From positions 2,666,001-2,730,000 of the forward strand of contig CP137320.1 in the NCBI GenBank assembly GCA_033182465.1: a DNA stretch of 64,000 nt. Reading direction: 5' to 3'. Position 1 is the stretch's first letter. Every line of letters begins with the position of its first letter. The DNA is from Sanghuangporus weigelae (Eukaryota > Basidiomycota > Agaricomycetes > Hymenochaetales > Hymenochaetaceae). The translations under genes were made by a program, and so were the position numbers. The notes beneath the pieces were generated by a model. That model did no database searches and was not told the DNA's origin. It was given only the letters and a program-made list of their open reading frames with translations. Of the stretch, positions 34,147 to 47,600 are shown piece after piece.

Positions 34147-34811
34147 GGTCGGCACAATCGGATTTCGCGCTCCTGGCATCAATGAGCGACTATTAGTGCC
34201 AAGAGAACAAAAAAGAGGAGAAAGAGCAATGCATACTGAGACTGCACAATATAGTGCTTCAAAAACCAAGTTCACTTTGCATGAGTTAGTTGCGCGACCC
34301 CGAGCGGCGACCTTGACAGTACTTTGCTGCGTGCGATGCCGCAGCATTACGTAATCACGAAGACGAGGCACACTTGTGTTTCCGATCCAATGTCTGTTGA
34401 CTGGGAGCGAGAGCATGCACGCCTGATGCACATCAAAAGGACATACGAAGGCGAATACCTGCGTCGGTGTAAGTGGCGACGACATTATCTCATTTTTCTT
34501 CGCTTCAATGAACAGCACAGATTCATGAGTCATAGTTGCTCCCTCAAAAGTGAACATATTCTATCAGAGGAATCATTCTTGCTCAACGCCGTACGAGGAG
34601 TTCAACTGCAAGTTGTTCAATCTGATTTTTAGGTGATTCCAAAAATCATTGTTGCGTTGCGCGTAATAAATAACGTTTGGCGCGTGACGCGACGCGACAG
34701 AACAGTAATTATCTCACGCTCACGGCTCACTCACTAAATCCAAGTTATTTCAGCCTTTTTCTGCCACCATCTCATGATCAGATCCTCAAGCGCTTTCCAG
34801 CATCGTTCACA
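34147..34811. other. Divergent promoter region of the C2 gene and RAD7
   Basis: About 665 bp between divergent starts. Contains GCGTGACGCGACGCGAC-like words near 34.68 kb. No reading frame I would call a gene. Confidence 0.45.
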
Positions 34812-37019
34812 ATGAGTAGACGACCGAATAATGTGCGCGGACCGACGTCTGCCTTGACAGAGTTTCTTCGGGTCAATACCTCGTTCAGCTAATGTCTGAG
34901 TCAGGCCTTTGTTCTCATTTTTCTTTTGGCATCCAGGAACAAGGCATCAACTCGACTCTTATCGCAGCACGCGCTCGCACGCAGCAAGAACAGGAGCAGG
35001 AGCAACCGGATGCTGGGCCGAGTAACTTGAGCAATGGTATGGATGGGAACCGCGCAGGAGAAGGGGAGTCTAATGAGGTGCGCTTGTGGCTCGGTTCTGC
35101 GCCCGCTTACGGGCATAAAATTGATTATGAATCCAGCCTCCAGTCGATTATGACTCTGAAAACTTAGATGGAGAAAATGAGGGAAATGAGAAGCCGGCGA
35201 AGAAACGCAAGCTTAGTAAGAAGGAGGAGGTAAAACTCAAAGCTAATGAAAAGGCGAAAGCAAAGAAGAACAAGAAAGCGGGAAGTGATGACGAGAGTGG
35301 CGATTCTGAGGATGATGAATACAGCGCACTGTCGCGTGGTGCTGCACGAAATAGGGCCAGAGCAAGCTTACCAGGCGCTCAACCTCCTATCGGGAGTTTT
35401 GAGAGCTGCGCGAAGTGCGGGAAGCAGTTCACTGTGGTATGGTTTCTTGATTTTACGTTTTGGCGGATAGTCTTGACCTTATCTTTGTTTCGTAAGACCC
35501 GATATACTATGGCAGCTAATCCGGGCCCAGGCTGGCTTTGTCACGTATGCGCAAAAGCGAGCGGTGCTGACCCGTTCAAGAAACCATCCATACCACGTCA
35601 GAGAAAGCCACAGGAAGGAAAGCGTAAGGTCATAAACTTTGAAGATAGAGAAATTCCGTCCCTTGCTTCGTTGTGTATAAAGGTAATGGAAGTTGCAGGC
35701 TTAAGGGTCGATTAATTCATGAGGATTTTTTCTTTCAGGTCGTCAGCCAGCATATCGAGGATGTGGAAGCTCTCGGAGACATTAGCTCCTCTAGTAAACG
35801 AGAGATAGGAAGAGCACTTGCTAGAAATCGTAGTCTGTACGTGATTTATTCTAATAAGCCATTTTGACGCTCGTGTCACCAACTGAAACATAGGACGATT
35901 GACAAGGCGCCGCTTTTATACGACGTGAGAAATACAGAGCTCACAATTTACGATGGAACTAGTGCGTCCTTGGTGACCATTGTAAATTTTACTATCTGCT
36001 TATTTTCTATTGGAACAGAGCTTGGCCCAAATGCATTCTGTGCTCTCGCTTCCTTGAATCCATCTCTTGAATCATTACGCATTGACTTCTGCGGGATGAT
36101 TAATGACGATGCTATAAGGTTTTGGGGCGAACATCTCAGCACCCTCAAGCGTATTGAACTTCTGGGTCCTTTCCTTGTCAAGTCGGAGGCGTGGCAAGCA
36201 TTATTCACGGGTCTCCCGCAACTGACTGGCTTTCTCATCACTCAATCCCCTCGGTTCGATATCGACTGTATGGCGAGTCTTGCGCAACACTGCCCTGATC
36301 TCGAGGAACTGCGCTTAAGCCAGATTGGCCAGATGAGCGATGAGTTTCTGGGTTACGTCGCCGGATTCAAGAATTTAATCAGCCTAGACCTTAGCGTACC
36401 TTCCACAAGCCTGGGCACGGAAGCAGTCGTTACGCTACTCAATGCAATTGGGTCTAACCTTATCCACCTCAACCTTTCGAAGAACGATCTTCTAACGGAC
36501 GAAGTTCTTTCTGAGGGCCTCCAGCCAAACGCTCGTGTCCTCACATCGTTGGTGCTTGAAGAGCTACCCGAGATAACCGACGCCGCGATGGGAGCTTTCT
36601 TTGCCAATACAACGAACACCCCCATGCGTCGCATTTCCTTACGGCGAAATCATGATTTAGCCGATGAAACCCTCGTCGCGCTTCTGAAGCACTCAGGCAG
36701 TACCCTCACAGAGCTTGATATCAACAGTTTGAGAACTATGTCGAATGAGGCTCTTCTTTCGATAGGGGAACAGGCAAGGAGCCTCCAGAAGCTCGATATT
36801 GGCTTCTGTCGGCAAGTTGATGACTTTGTTATAAAGGCTCTTCTTGACAGATGCGAAGCCATGAAGGATATATCGGTCTTTGGGTGCAATAAGCTGACGG
36901 AGAACTGCCCGAGAAAGGTCCGTCTATTTGCATGTGCTTCTGAAAGTTGATAAACTAACAAGTCCACTGGCCAGCAGCGTGGAGTCAGCATCCGTGGTAT
37001 CGAAACAAATGCTGTCTAG
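34812..37019 (+). CDS. RAD7: DNA repair protein Rad7/Rhp7
   Basis: Leucine-rich-repeat protein that with Rad16 recognises damage for global-genome nucleotide excision repair. Start MSRRPNNVRGPTSALTEFLR matches the conserved Rad7 N-terminus (GPxSALTxFLREQGI after splicing). Next come an acidic and lysine-rich linker (KPAKKRKLSKKEE), then a zinc-finger-like pair SCAKCGKQF and WLCHVCAK, which Rad7 proteins share. A long LRR array follows (LEELRLSQIGQMSDEFLG, LIHLNLSKNDLLTDEVL, LQKLDIGFCRQVDDFV). The last exon adds RGVSIRGIETNAV to the stop at 37019. At least eight exons. Complete and apparently functional. Confidence 0.9.
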
Positions 37020-40000
37020 GAGGAATCAGTTGAAATATAGTACTTTCTGTTGCGTGAAAGGACTTGATTCAGGTGTATTCATAAACATACATCAACTCAG
37101 TTTCGTTCAAACTATAGGAAATAATAATCGCGAGAGACTTTGCAGTATCTGATTCTTCAATTCAACTGCCGGATTCAGCGCTCCTTAGTCTCTTTCGGGG
37201 AGCTTCTGAGAGTGTATACCGCTTCCCTGCTAGTTGGTTTGGCGGTCACACAACTTACTCCTGACGCCCTCTGTATTCATTCCTGCCTGTACCGATCCTC
37301 GCGGGAAGGCTTCGGATTCCCTTCTCGTAACGCTCGTACGAGCACTCCGTCTAGACGGCAAAGTCGGTCATCGTGAGTAGAATCTTTCTTAGAGTCCAGA
37401 TCCTACAGGTCCCAGACGCATACCGCGTGGCTGTCTCGGAGTACCAAGAACGGCCTTGTAGTCCCTCAGTTAATGCTCAATGTCCACGACAATCTACGCG
37501 TAATATTATTCTCATCTTCCAAAGTGAGTCTCCTCTAATACTCGCGGCTCAAAAACTGATGACGCCGTCATTCAGTAGTGAACTGTTCCAATGTGTAAAA
37601 ATAAGTTTAACCGAAATATAGTTCCTCGATTCCGGAAGCCTATGTCACAGGCTTCCTGATCAGGGACCAAAGAAGGGTCTAGGTGAGTCGTTCCGTAACG
37701 AGATTGTTCGATCAAATCGCCCTGATACTTACCATTTCTGAAGTTATTGGTGGGAAGTGATATTGTGACTTGTGAACGAAGGTCACAAACGGCCCGCTCA
37801 ACATAAGGCGAATAGAAGGGGAATTATCTCACAAAGTGCCTGGTGCTTTGTCTTCCTTCCTTCAAGGGTTTTTCGCTACGGGTCTTACTTCGCTGATAAA
37901 GTAGACTTAGGTAATCTCGTATTGTCAGTCATTTGAAATCTTACCTTCTAATAAAGCCGTCCATGACTGCGTTAGGATATGGGCGCAAGATATTCCAAGA
38001 CTTCCTGAGGAATAGAAGCCAGAATCTTAACGAGATACCGTACAAATGTATTCAATACTATTGCATCGTGCAATTATCGCTGAAGAAGAAGCGGACTTCT
38101 CGGTGAATCTCACTGTCGTGAATGATTGCCGACTGTCTGGCGAAATGGTCCTGCTGGTCCGCATATCGGCTGCCGGCATAGATGTGGTTGAAAGGTATTT
38201 GCGCAGCTAAAGGTTGTTCTTTCTGACGAGAACCGATTCGCTCGTAATTGACTATTTTAGTATGCCACGTCATATGCCTCGACTCTCTTTCTGGATCCTG
38301 TGCGCTCCTATGCTTGAGCTGTTTCGCATTACTAATGTTTCGGCCTACTAAAGTATCAGTGGGGGTAGGGGGACGCTCCGCTCATAGAAGGCAGGCTCAA
38401 GCACCCATCGGTGAAGATTGAACCCGACTGTGCAGACATTTGACTCTTAGCCTTGTCTGTATTCCGTGACTGATGCTATTCTCCGTTTCCGCCCAAACAG
38501 GTGTGCCCTTCCCATCTGGTAGAATTGAAGTCCCTGCAGGATTGTAAGAAATAACGTAAGTCAGACGAATGGTTGAACAAGACTTCGCAGTACCGTTGAC
38601 ACGTTAAGTAGCTTATCATTCAACCTTAAAGGTATTGAGTTGGAAATGTATTCGTTTCCGTCAAGTGCGACCTGGAGGAAAGTCCTGATCTTTTAATCCA
38701 TAAGCCCTCAAGCCATTACACTTGAACCATGTTGCGCGTGCGTCATAACTGCTTGAACTCGACAAGGTAACGAAGTTAGCCCTCTTCTCTTGGCTTCAGT
38801 CTCAGGCTGGTCTGGTCTAATCTGGGGAGCTAATTAGCCTGTCGGATACCTTCTTCAGTGACATTTCTGTATTCTTCCATTGAGTCTGGAGTGAAAATGT
38901 CAATGGCGACGCTTTCGATTGGTCTGGAGCATTTTGGGACGTAATGGATGATGGAGATGCTGGACATTGTTAGCTCGGAGCATAATCACACGATCCTGTA
39001 CCATGCGTCAGGGAGTGTATTAAGCGGTCTTGTACGGCATCGTTTCATCCCTTTTCGGATCTCCTCGTCCTGGATAATAGCCGGAAGAAACTCATGCGGT
39101 GAGCGGCCTCGATGAATGGTGCCCTCTTTGTCCGCGAACCAGCAAATGCCATTGATATCTTACGGGATTCGGAAAATAAGATACCCCTCGAATGAAGGTT
39201 TACTGAAGCCCTGGCTCACCAGCTGAATAGTCAGTGTTTTTTTTTTTGTTCAGCTTCGAACCTTCATGACCGCTTGGAACTCTCACGACTGCGGCGTGTG
39301 CTGTGTCCTTTTACCTGGAACATATCTGGGTCGTCATCTATGCACCGGCAGAAATACATTGAAACCTTCGGTGTTGAGGGAATAAAGTTGCCCCATGTCT
39401 TGTGCATGCAAGTTTCTGCTACCCGCGGAAGCAGGATTTAAATGTGCCTCCTTCGATCCAACGCCACCATCGATCGTCCTAGCGGCTGGAAATGGTCTCT
39501 GTCATGTCTGAAGAATATACACTACATGAAGAAGCCTACAAAGCTGGATGACGACTTTCTATATGTGCTATTAGAGATGAGAATTGACCCCGGAACTTCG
39601 TCTTGCCGAACATCACAGTGTTCTGATGGATGATGAAGATTCGAAGTCAGGGCAGCAGCATGCTCTCCAGAACTGGGGTGGGTAACTAGTGGTGTCTGCG
39701 ACTACTGAGGTACGTTAGCGTCATTGACTTTGGCCAGCTGCATTGAGTATAAAAGTGGACGAATCAGCTACTCGAATCCAGCATCCTACGGGTTTACTCT
39801 CAGTTCTCGTCAAGTACCAAAGGATGCCACGGTGTTCTCCTGTATTTCAGTCCATGCTTGCACTTGGGTTGGGTATCCGTTTGCGGTGAGTATTATCAGT
39901 CTTGCTCTAGACCGCGGTATTTTATTAGCGCCGGAGGCTACTTGTTCGTGAGGCCTGCGACCATGGTTTCTTCAGTCTCGTGTTTCTCTATGCGGCTATT

Positions 40001-41353
40001 ATTTTGCGCCCAGAAATGACTGTCCTTTTTGAGCGCAGTCACGTCTCAATTGCGTGTGGCTAGGATTTGTCCATGTAAGTCATCGCGCTCCTTGTTAGGG
40101 CGGATAATTATCCATCGGTGGGTAAGTACTCCATCATTTTCGTATTATTTCCAAATCCGCATCTCTCAGGACTACTCCATTTCATCTTGATATTTGTCTA
40201 TATAACATTCATCTTGCTTACAGTTTCTTGTTGTCTTTCAGGATTTTTATTGAAGCCCGTCGCTGGACGTTTACCCGTCCTGACAATGCCCGATGCCTCA
40301 GATGAGCATATTCCGAGCAGCCATTAAACAAGCGTTATCTTTGTTCTCTTGTCTGCATGTCCCCGTTTTTCTATCATTGCCATCTGTTCAAACATGCAAA
40401 GCTAGTTTCATGATGGATATTGTCTATGAAAACACGACTTATATTTTTACTATTTCACTCGAACTTTTTATTTGTTTTCGTAGTTAAGGAGCTACGACGT
40501 GCAGGACTGCTATATGTATTTCTATTGCTCATTCTTGGAGCAATGTCAGCCTAGCAAGATGAGCTCTGTCGAGAGTATAGCGCAGTCCATCTGGTATCTC
40601 CGGGGGATTCATGGAAACCGACTTGGGCATTTATTATTTGGAAAGGACTTGTATCGTCTCGGAAAATAGTAGACCGCACACATTTTGTGCGCTATTGAGG
40701 TTGCACTCGTCTAACCGAGTAACTTACCCTCTGTAACAATGCATCATTCCTCATCTAACATCGTAGTCTTCGAATGGTGTTTCATTGGCCAGATGATCGA
40801 CGTGAAGTCTAATTTCCGATCATGTCAATTCAACGCCAATCACCGCGTGGTATGAATTTGTCAACGCTTAGCTAATCACAAGAATAAAGATAATCGGATG
40901 AGCTACGCAGCTGACAAAGAACTGGAGTTGCCTGGAAAAGAAACAAGCGTTTGGCGCAAGACGACATTGTAAGAATAGGTAAGAATGCATAGCGTGACAT
41001 CAAGGGAGACTGAAAAGAAACAAAAGTTCGGCTCGTAGTTGGGGTACTGATTCGAGGGATTCGGGAAGAATGGAGCGGTTGAATATTATGAAATGAAATG
41101 AGGTAGGTCAACGATAGCGAGTCATAATAATACAAGACGGGATAAGGGAGAAAGAAAAAAAAAACCGACACGACGAAAGGACGCCTAGACCCTAGAAGAC
41201 TGAGCAGTCGATGAGCAGACCTGCTGCAACACTGTTAAATGCATAAGCTTCTCAGAACCACTTTATAGCGGGAAACAATAGAAAAATCAGATTTACCAGT
41301 AACTAAGTGCGAACAAATCTGTCAGAACCAACTGCAAACGGACGTCGATGCTC
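37020..41353 (-). other. Unidentified heavily spliced or decaying gene, minus strand (about 37.3-41.0 kb)
   Basis: No long open frame, yet the minus strand gives a series of protein-like peptides in order from 41.0 down to 37.3 kb. Examples are IPDGLRYTLDRAHLARL near 40.57, YPTQVQAWTEIQENTVAS near 39.85, ADKEGTIHRGRSPHEFL near 39.1, FTPDSMEEYRNVTEEG near 38.88, DGNEYISNSIPLRLND near 38.65, VWAETENSISHGIQ near 38.48 and HIYAGSRYADQQDHF near 38.15. Several are bordered by plausible splice sites. I do not recognise the family. It may be a live gene with many short exons or a pseudogene. A possible start is near 41.0 kb (MSRYAFLPILTM). Limits are approximate. Confidence 0.3.
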
Positions 41354-41704
41354 CTACGCCGGAACTACAGCACCCTTCGTTCCTTTCGCGGCATCTCCGC
41401 CGATAGCCATGGTCTTCAGCGGTACAGCGATATCGGAGACAGTCCTCTTTAGCATATAGGCTTTGCCATTTACGCCCTTGTGTGCATTGTCGATGCGCGC
41501 GGAGTTGAGCAGGTCTAGTGTGTAGATATACAGCTCCTTGGAATACTCCTTTAACAGGTTCTCCTCCCGCGAAATGACACCTGCAGCACCAGCAGGGAGA
41601 GAATCACCCTCTTGATCATGTTCGGGCTTTACAATGTCGGTTTTCTGCGTCTCTGAGGCCTTCGCGGTCGATGTTGAAGTCGTGATGGTAGACGGCATGT
41701 TCAA
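41354..41704 (-). CDS. Small hypothetical protein, 116 aa
   Basis: Single exon starting MNMPSTITTSTSTAK. The first third is Ser/Thr-rich. The rest (REENLLKEYSKELYIYTLDLL, trimmed here, then GKAYMLKRTVSDIAVPL) is predicted helical and more conserved-looking. No recognised domain, signal peptide or membrane segment. Transcribed toward the 37-41 kb stretch. Open reading and composition support a real small gene; function unknown. Confidence 0.55.
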   Translation of the reverse strand: MNMPSTITTSTSTAKASETQKTDIVKPEHDQEGDSLPAGAAGVISREENLLKEYSKELYIYTLDLLNSARIDNAHKGVNGKAYMLKRTVSDIAVPLKTMAIGGDAAKGTKGAVVPA

Positions 41705-42184
41705 AACGATTGAATGGGTAGAGATGATTGTACAGAAGATCGTGAAGATGAAGCAGGCGATGGGGACACAGAGACGAAACGAACAGATATATATAAGCTA
41801 GAAGGCAGTGTGTTCGTCTGGCTGCGTGTATACGCCAGATAGAACAACGGGTCTTGTTGATGGAGGTGTGATGGAGGAGAGATTGTAAGCTATGGACGAA
41901 GCCGGCAGACCACGTTGTCCTCCTCAAATTCACGAGCCGCACGTGATCGATCAGCTATCTGCCGTTAGTTAGATAGTCTCAGTCCGTCCGTCTGGACTCA
42001 ACGTGAACAGGTCTGGGTTCTCTGCCTCTCAAGTGACCCGGAAGAAAGATAACAAATTCACTCGATTATATTAAACATTGCCCGCAAGATCATCTTCTTC
42101 CGAGCATACGGAGAAAAATAGAACAGAAATACACTGCCTGTACTCGAGATTTCATAAGATATGCTTTCCTTCCTCGCTTCTATA
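41705..42184. other. Intergenic between the small protein gene and DBR1
   Basis: About 480 bp; promoter side of the 116-aa gene (TATATATAAG near 41.79 kb) and the 3' flank of DBR1. Nothing else seen. Confidence 0.45.
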
Positions 42185-44194
42185 TCAGCTTCCCATCGCT
42201 TCTCCCGTCGAACCATGTTGCGAATTATTCGCCGTAGAGACGAAAGGAGAATTAGGATGAACTCCCTTAGGAACAGGGTTGATCTTATTTTCAATCTGGA
42301 GCAGTTCGCAGAAGGCCTCGGTCTGTCGATTTGTGTACCACGGTGCTACAAATAGTAGGTAGGAATAAATCAGTTACAAAGCACTAGATGAGTGGGTGAG
42401 AGAACGAACGTTGTCTGTTCTTATTAAGCCCTTCGCTTCCTGGGCCAGGCGCAGTCGGCCAGAACTCTTGACAATCAAGCACATCTTTATTTCCAGCGTT
42501 CTGAGTTACCCATTCCATTTCCTTCTTCAACTTTTCTCTGGCTTCTGCTGCGTCCGGAAATCGAGGCTGGAGTCTGGTCGTCGAGAGATAAGGATGGAAT
42601 GCACGGGTGACGGCAAGCCATTCCGGATCATATGCGAGTCGAGGAGTCGTCGGAGATTCAGCGGACGGGATGTCTACAATCTGCGAGGACGATCGATTAA
42701 TGCTGATAATAGAACAGCTTGGAAAGAAATGGCACCTCTAAAAATTGTCGGCGCGGAAGACATTTGTCCAATGCAAGAAAATTAGTCGCGAGCTGCGTTG
42801 GAGGTGGAGCAATAACATCATCCAATTCATCATCGAGGAGAATCTCGTCTGGGTTCGCTGGGAATTCTGGCGTCTTTTCCGTTGCTAATGAAGTAGTCAG
42901 CCCCACAGGCACTTTGTCAACCGCGGTTGATATCGCGTCATCGTCTAGGTCATCTATAACAATCTCGTCGGGATTGTCGCCCTTCGATTGCTCTTGTATA
43001 ACTTCATATCAGACTCATGTTGTACAACATGCACAAGGAGACACAGACCATCCGCACTAGTCTGATTCTTTGGAGCTCCATGGATGACAGTCGCCTCAAA
43101 TCTGCAGTGCAGATGAGCCGAAAACCACCAAGTTGGTTTTAATTTCTGGAGTAAATGCATGGCAGGAGGCGAACCGAGCGTATTAGATTGTACATCAGAC
43201 CGGAAGAAGGGCTTCCGACGAAGTAGATCATCCATGTCTCCATGATGTACGATACCTAATGGCCAGTCATGAGACATAACGATGTCTGGAGATGCTAACT
43301 GCGAACACAACGACCAATAGACTCGTATCTCGGGGTGTAAAGTACAGATCATGTGTTAGGCTCACCTGAGAAAGGCGGAAAATATCGTATTCGCGGACGT
43401 GATAGATACTTCTTATTGCATTGCCGTCGTAAGGAAGAGCTTCGTAGTGACCTGACTCCAACTTCAATTTTCGAGAATCAAGAGCGACTCTCGACGGCTT
43501 ACCTAAACGATAGTGATGCTCGTTATAGATTCCAGACGCACCGGCTATCCGAATCCCGTTCACTTGTACACAGCCCGCGAAGCCAAGGAAGTAGATGTTG
43601 GGGGCGAGCCATCCTCCGTGGTACCTAAAAGGTCCATGGAAGTGTTCGTGTCTTTCTTCTACAGCAGATGACCAGCCTCACAGTTCCCACATGTAGTTCG
43701 ATGCTTCATGGTTCCCACCGATAACGAGTGTCAAGATAGGTGCCGTTTTCTCCCCCGTGTAGTATCTATTCAGACAGTCAGTAAGGATGCGTCAGCAGAA
43801 CACTCATGAGACCGACAGGACATCAGGTTTTACGTTGCGGGAAAGTCCGTTGACTCATTTCAAGTACCCCGCAACGTGTATTACGGCATGACGTGGTGCC
43901 ACAGTTATGGAAGGTGGAGGCAAAGGATAAACTGAACCCACACCTATGAAATCCGCCTAGACGTTTGTACTTGTTCGGGACAGCCATACATTGAAGGTCC
44001 TGGTGATTCCGGATGGCTTGGAAGTCCCCACAGATGAGCAGACAGTCGACTTTATAATTGTTGCGATGCTCAAGTTGTTCAATGTGCTTGTATATCGCGT
44101 CCAACTCTCCATGGCAGCATCCTTGAACGGCAATCTATCACGCTTGCGATTCAGCTGGTCAGGTCGGACAATAGAAAAAAACGATTACCTTCAT
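42185..44194 (-). CDS. DBR1: RNA lariat debranching enzyme
   Basis: Metallophosphoesterase that cuts the 2'-5' branch of intron lariats after splicing in the nucleus. The first coding exon is only ATGAAG (44194-44189). After a 50-odd-base intron it continues [18 protein letters not shown], with the metal-binding GCCHGELD. Other metallophosphatase motifs follow: [29 protein letters not shown] and [12 protein letters not shown], then SHDWPLGI, then [13 protein letters not shown]. The C-terminal DBR1 domain contains [16 protein letters not shown] and [16 protein letters not shown]. The last exon, with [15 protein letters not shown], ends at 42185. All catalytic His, Asp and Asn positions are present. 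Complete. Confidence 0.93.
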
Positions 44195-44677
44195 TTGAGG
44201 ACGAGCAGAAGATAAACTCCGTCTGGAATTGTCGAAGACTTCGTGGAAGAATAGACAATATTTCCCAGTTCTTTTCCTCGCTTCGGCAAGAATGCACGCA
44301 AGCGACTGCGTCGACCGGGATAGCATACAACACTGCTGTAGGACAGAGAGAAGCCTGAGGGGAAAGCTTTAGAGCAGTCACATGACTCGAAATATAATCA
44401 GAAATTGATAATATGATATTACTAAGCTTACCAAATCAGAGCATCGATCAATGGGAGTGCACTTCACTTTCATTCATCCCTCATCCCTCAAACTGAGGCT
44501 CAAACGAACAGCTCTATTATTCAAATGAATGCATTGAACGCACCTGCCTATTTGGTACTTCCCGCTTCTAATTCTTTATCCTCGTCAAGGCAAGATAACC
44601 GCGAAGACTGTAGGAAAACACTTCATTTACAGAGGGGAGCTAATAATTTTTCGTCTCTACATCCACATCCTTTAAGA
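44195..44677. other. Intergenic between DBR1 start and GH3 end
   Basis: About 480 bp. DBR1 promoter side and GH3 3' flank. No gene or repeat recognised. Confidence 0.45.
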
Positions 44678-47600
44678 TCACAGCCCATTCCACTCAAAGA
44701 CATCTGATTTCTGCAGAACGAGAGGCGCCTTCAACGGCAAGCTCTCGGACGATGATCCGACATGCACCATGTACTCTCCGCTCTCGATCGTCCAAGCATT
44801 AATGCATTCTTCCCAGCAACTTACCGCATATTTGTCGAGCGTAAGTTCTACGATACGCTTCTCGCTGGGTTTCACGTCTCGTAGTTTCTTAAAGGTACGT
44901 AGGGCAAGAGGCACCTGAGTAAGTGCGGAGGTCACTGGATGCGCGACGTATACTTGGACAATCTCAGAGCCCGCAACAGAACCCGTGTTCGTCACTGTCA
45001 CCGACACAATGACGGAGAGGTCTTTCCTGCTGTCTGAAGCTACGACCTTTGGCTTTGAGACGCTCAGGTCGGAGAACTCGAAAGTTGTGTACGAAAGTCC
45101 GTGGCTATCTTAAGTGTCAGTTGCTACTTCATCTCAACAGGAAGCAGACTGTACTTACCCGAACGCCCATAGGGGTTTGATCTTGATGTTTTGGTAATGC
45201 TTGTACCCCTGAAAATGATCTGCCTGAGCTTCATGCATAGATGTCATACGATCCAAAAGGACTCACGACGAACAGATCCTCGGAATATAGCACGGTTCCA
45301 TTCTCTGAGTGGAAGTGACCATATGACGGCACGTCCTCGAGTCTTTTCGGGAACGTGAGAGACATCTTGCCGGATGGATTCACTTTACCAGTCAGGACAT
45401 CTGCGATGGCATCACCTGTTGAGTTACCGAGATACCACGCGTGTACGATGGCCGGTACAGAGTCAGCCCATGGCATGGTAATAGCAGAGCCCTGATCAAT
45501 GACTGAAATTAGCACCGCGTAAGATAAAGTACACATTAGTCTTACCGACTGCGTCACAACAACTGTATTCTTGTTAACTGCTGCTACTTTCTCCACCAGC
45601 TCGTCGGTACGCCCAGCAAGAGCCAGCGTGGTTCTGTCGTAACCCTCACTTTCCCAATCACTGTTCAATCCCACGACAACGATGGCGATGTCTGCCTCCT
45701 TTGCAAGCTGGATGGCAAGAGCTAAATCTCCGTCCGGGTCCTTTACGGGAGCACCGCCGAGGCGGACTCCAGGATTAGAGTCCATAAGTAGCTCATCCTC
45801 ATCTCCATCTGCTGGGCCGCGCACGTTAACATAATGCACATGTACGTCGTGTGCGACTCCTGCTTTCAGTTCGAAGACTGCCTTCTCTTCCATTGTACCT
45901 GAGCTGAAGAATGCTTCTCCACGCCGTTGACGTGTCCAGTTGTCGATTAGAAGCTTTCCGTCGATGTACAACTGTAATCATCAAAGCATGATTTAGGACT
46001 ATTGGCATACCGATAATCAAATGGTGTACCTTAGCACGTCCTGCAACAGTTAAGCCAAACTCGAACTTCGTATCCTCATTTTTTGGCTTCGTTTTGCCTC
46101 TCAGATGTAGAGTAAAGTGAGTGGCGACTCCCTTTGGCTTGTCTACCGAGATAAATGCATTCGTTTCATCGATTACTTGCGTCAATACTGGATTTCCCTG
46201 GGCAGCCAAGCCATCAGGACCATTCGAGTACCATTCTCCTGTCCAGCATTTCTCGCCCTTTTCTGTTACAAGCTCATTCTCGAGCGTAGGCAACGTTTTA
46301 AATGCTAAAATTCAGTCAATTGACGTTGCCGACTTATTGAGGGAAGTTATTCGCTCAGTCCGTACCTCTGGCACCCTCTGCATAGGTGATTTCGATGTTC
46401 TCACCGAGAGCTTTTGCAATGCCATCGTAGGGTGAGACAAAGTATGACGCTTTCAAAGACGCGGAACCACCTCCAGAGAGGACGGCTGCCTTTGCATTTC
46501 CACCCACAATTGCGACTTTCTTCAGCTCAGAGATCTGAAGAGGAAGCAGACCTCCTTCATTCTTGAGAAGCACGATCGACTCTGAAGCGACTTTGCGCAT
46601 CAATGCGGTGTCCTCCTCACTCTCGACAGTTCGCTCCTTGCCGTCCCCGTCTAGTATGTCCGGCGCACCTTGAGCACAGAGCTTGACCAACTCAAGCACT
46701 TTCGCTGCGCGTGCCTTGACAATGCGAGCTGTAGTCTTACGAGCTTCGACCGCACGTCGCACCTTGTCCCAAGTTCGCCACTTGTTAGTGCCGGGCATTT
46801 CAAGGTCGAGACCAGCGTTAATACTGTCCGATACGCTGTAAACGCCAAACCTTCATAGTTTTCCCGGCGTTAGCTCTATAACATACACGATCACCAAAGT
46901 GAATAATAGTAGGGATGCGTACCAGTCACTCATGATTGGAGCACTTGATCCCCATTCTTTGCGAACGATGTCCTGTAGAATCAGAGGATTCTCAGACACA
47001 TGCAGACCATTCAGTTTATTATACCTAAAAAATGGTTTATACGCGTCTTTCAAACGCAAACTGATTTACTCACGCAGTCATGAATGACCACGGCTTCGCA
47101 TATTTCTCGGTAAGCATGAATGGCATCAAGTAGATCTCGCGCAACGCTCGTAAAGTGACGCGACTGTCGTAACCCATACGATCGTTCTCCTTGTCATTCG
47201 TGCTAAACGCGCCCAATATCCATTTCGTAAATAGTAAGACCTGGGGAAGAGACTGTACACCCACGCAAAGTGCTTGATTGCGGTGCCGATCCCTTGGGAT
47301 TGAATGCCTGCAACGTAGGCAGAGGCGATCAGGCCCGACAAGATTGGATCTTCTGAGAAGCTCTCGAAGCTCTAGGGGAAAATAGATCAGGACTTGATCC
47401 GCGTGTTGCATGAGGTTGCGCCGAAAGACGTACCCTGCCGCCGAGAGGGTTCTATATGGTGACAAATGAGAGAAACAATCAGTTATGAATAGAACCAATG
47501 AGGATAAACATTGAAGAGATGAAGCGATGTTATTAAAACAAGATCCTCACTCGTTGGATATTGCACGTCGGAGCGAGGATTATGGAGGCTGAACGTAGCT

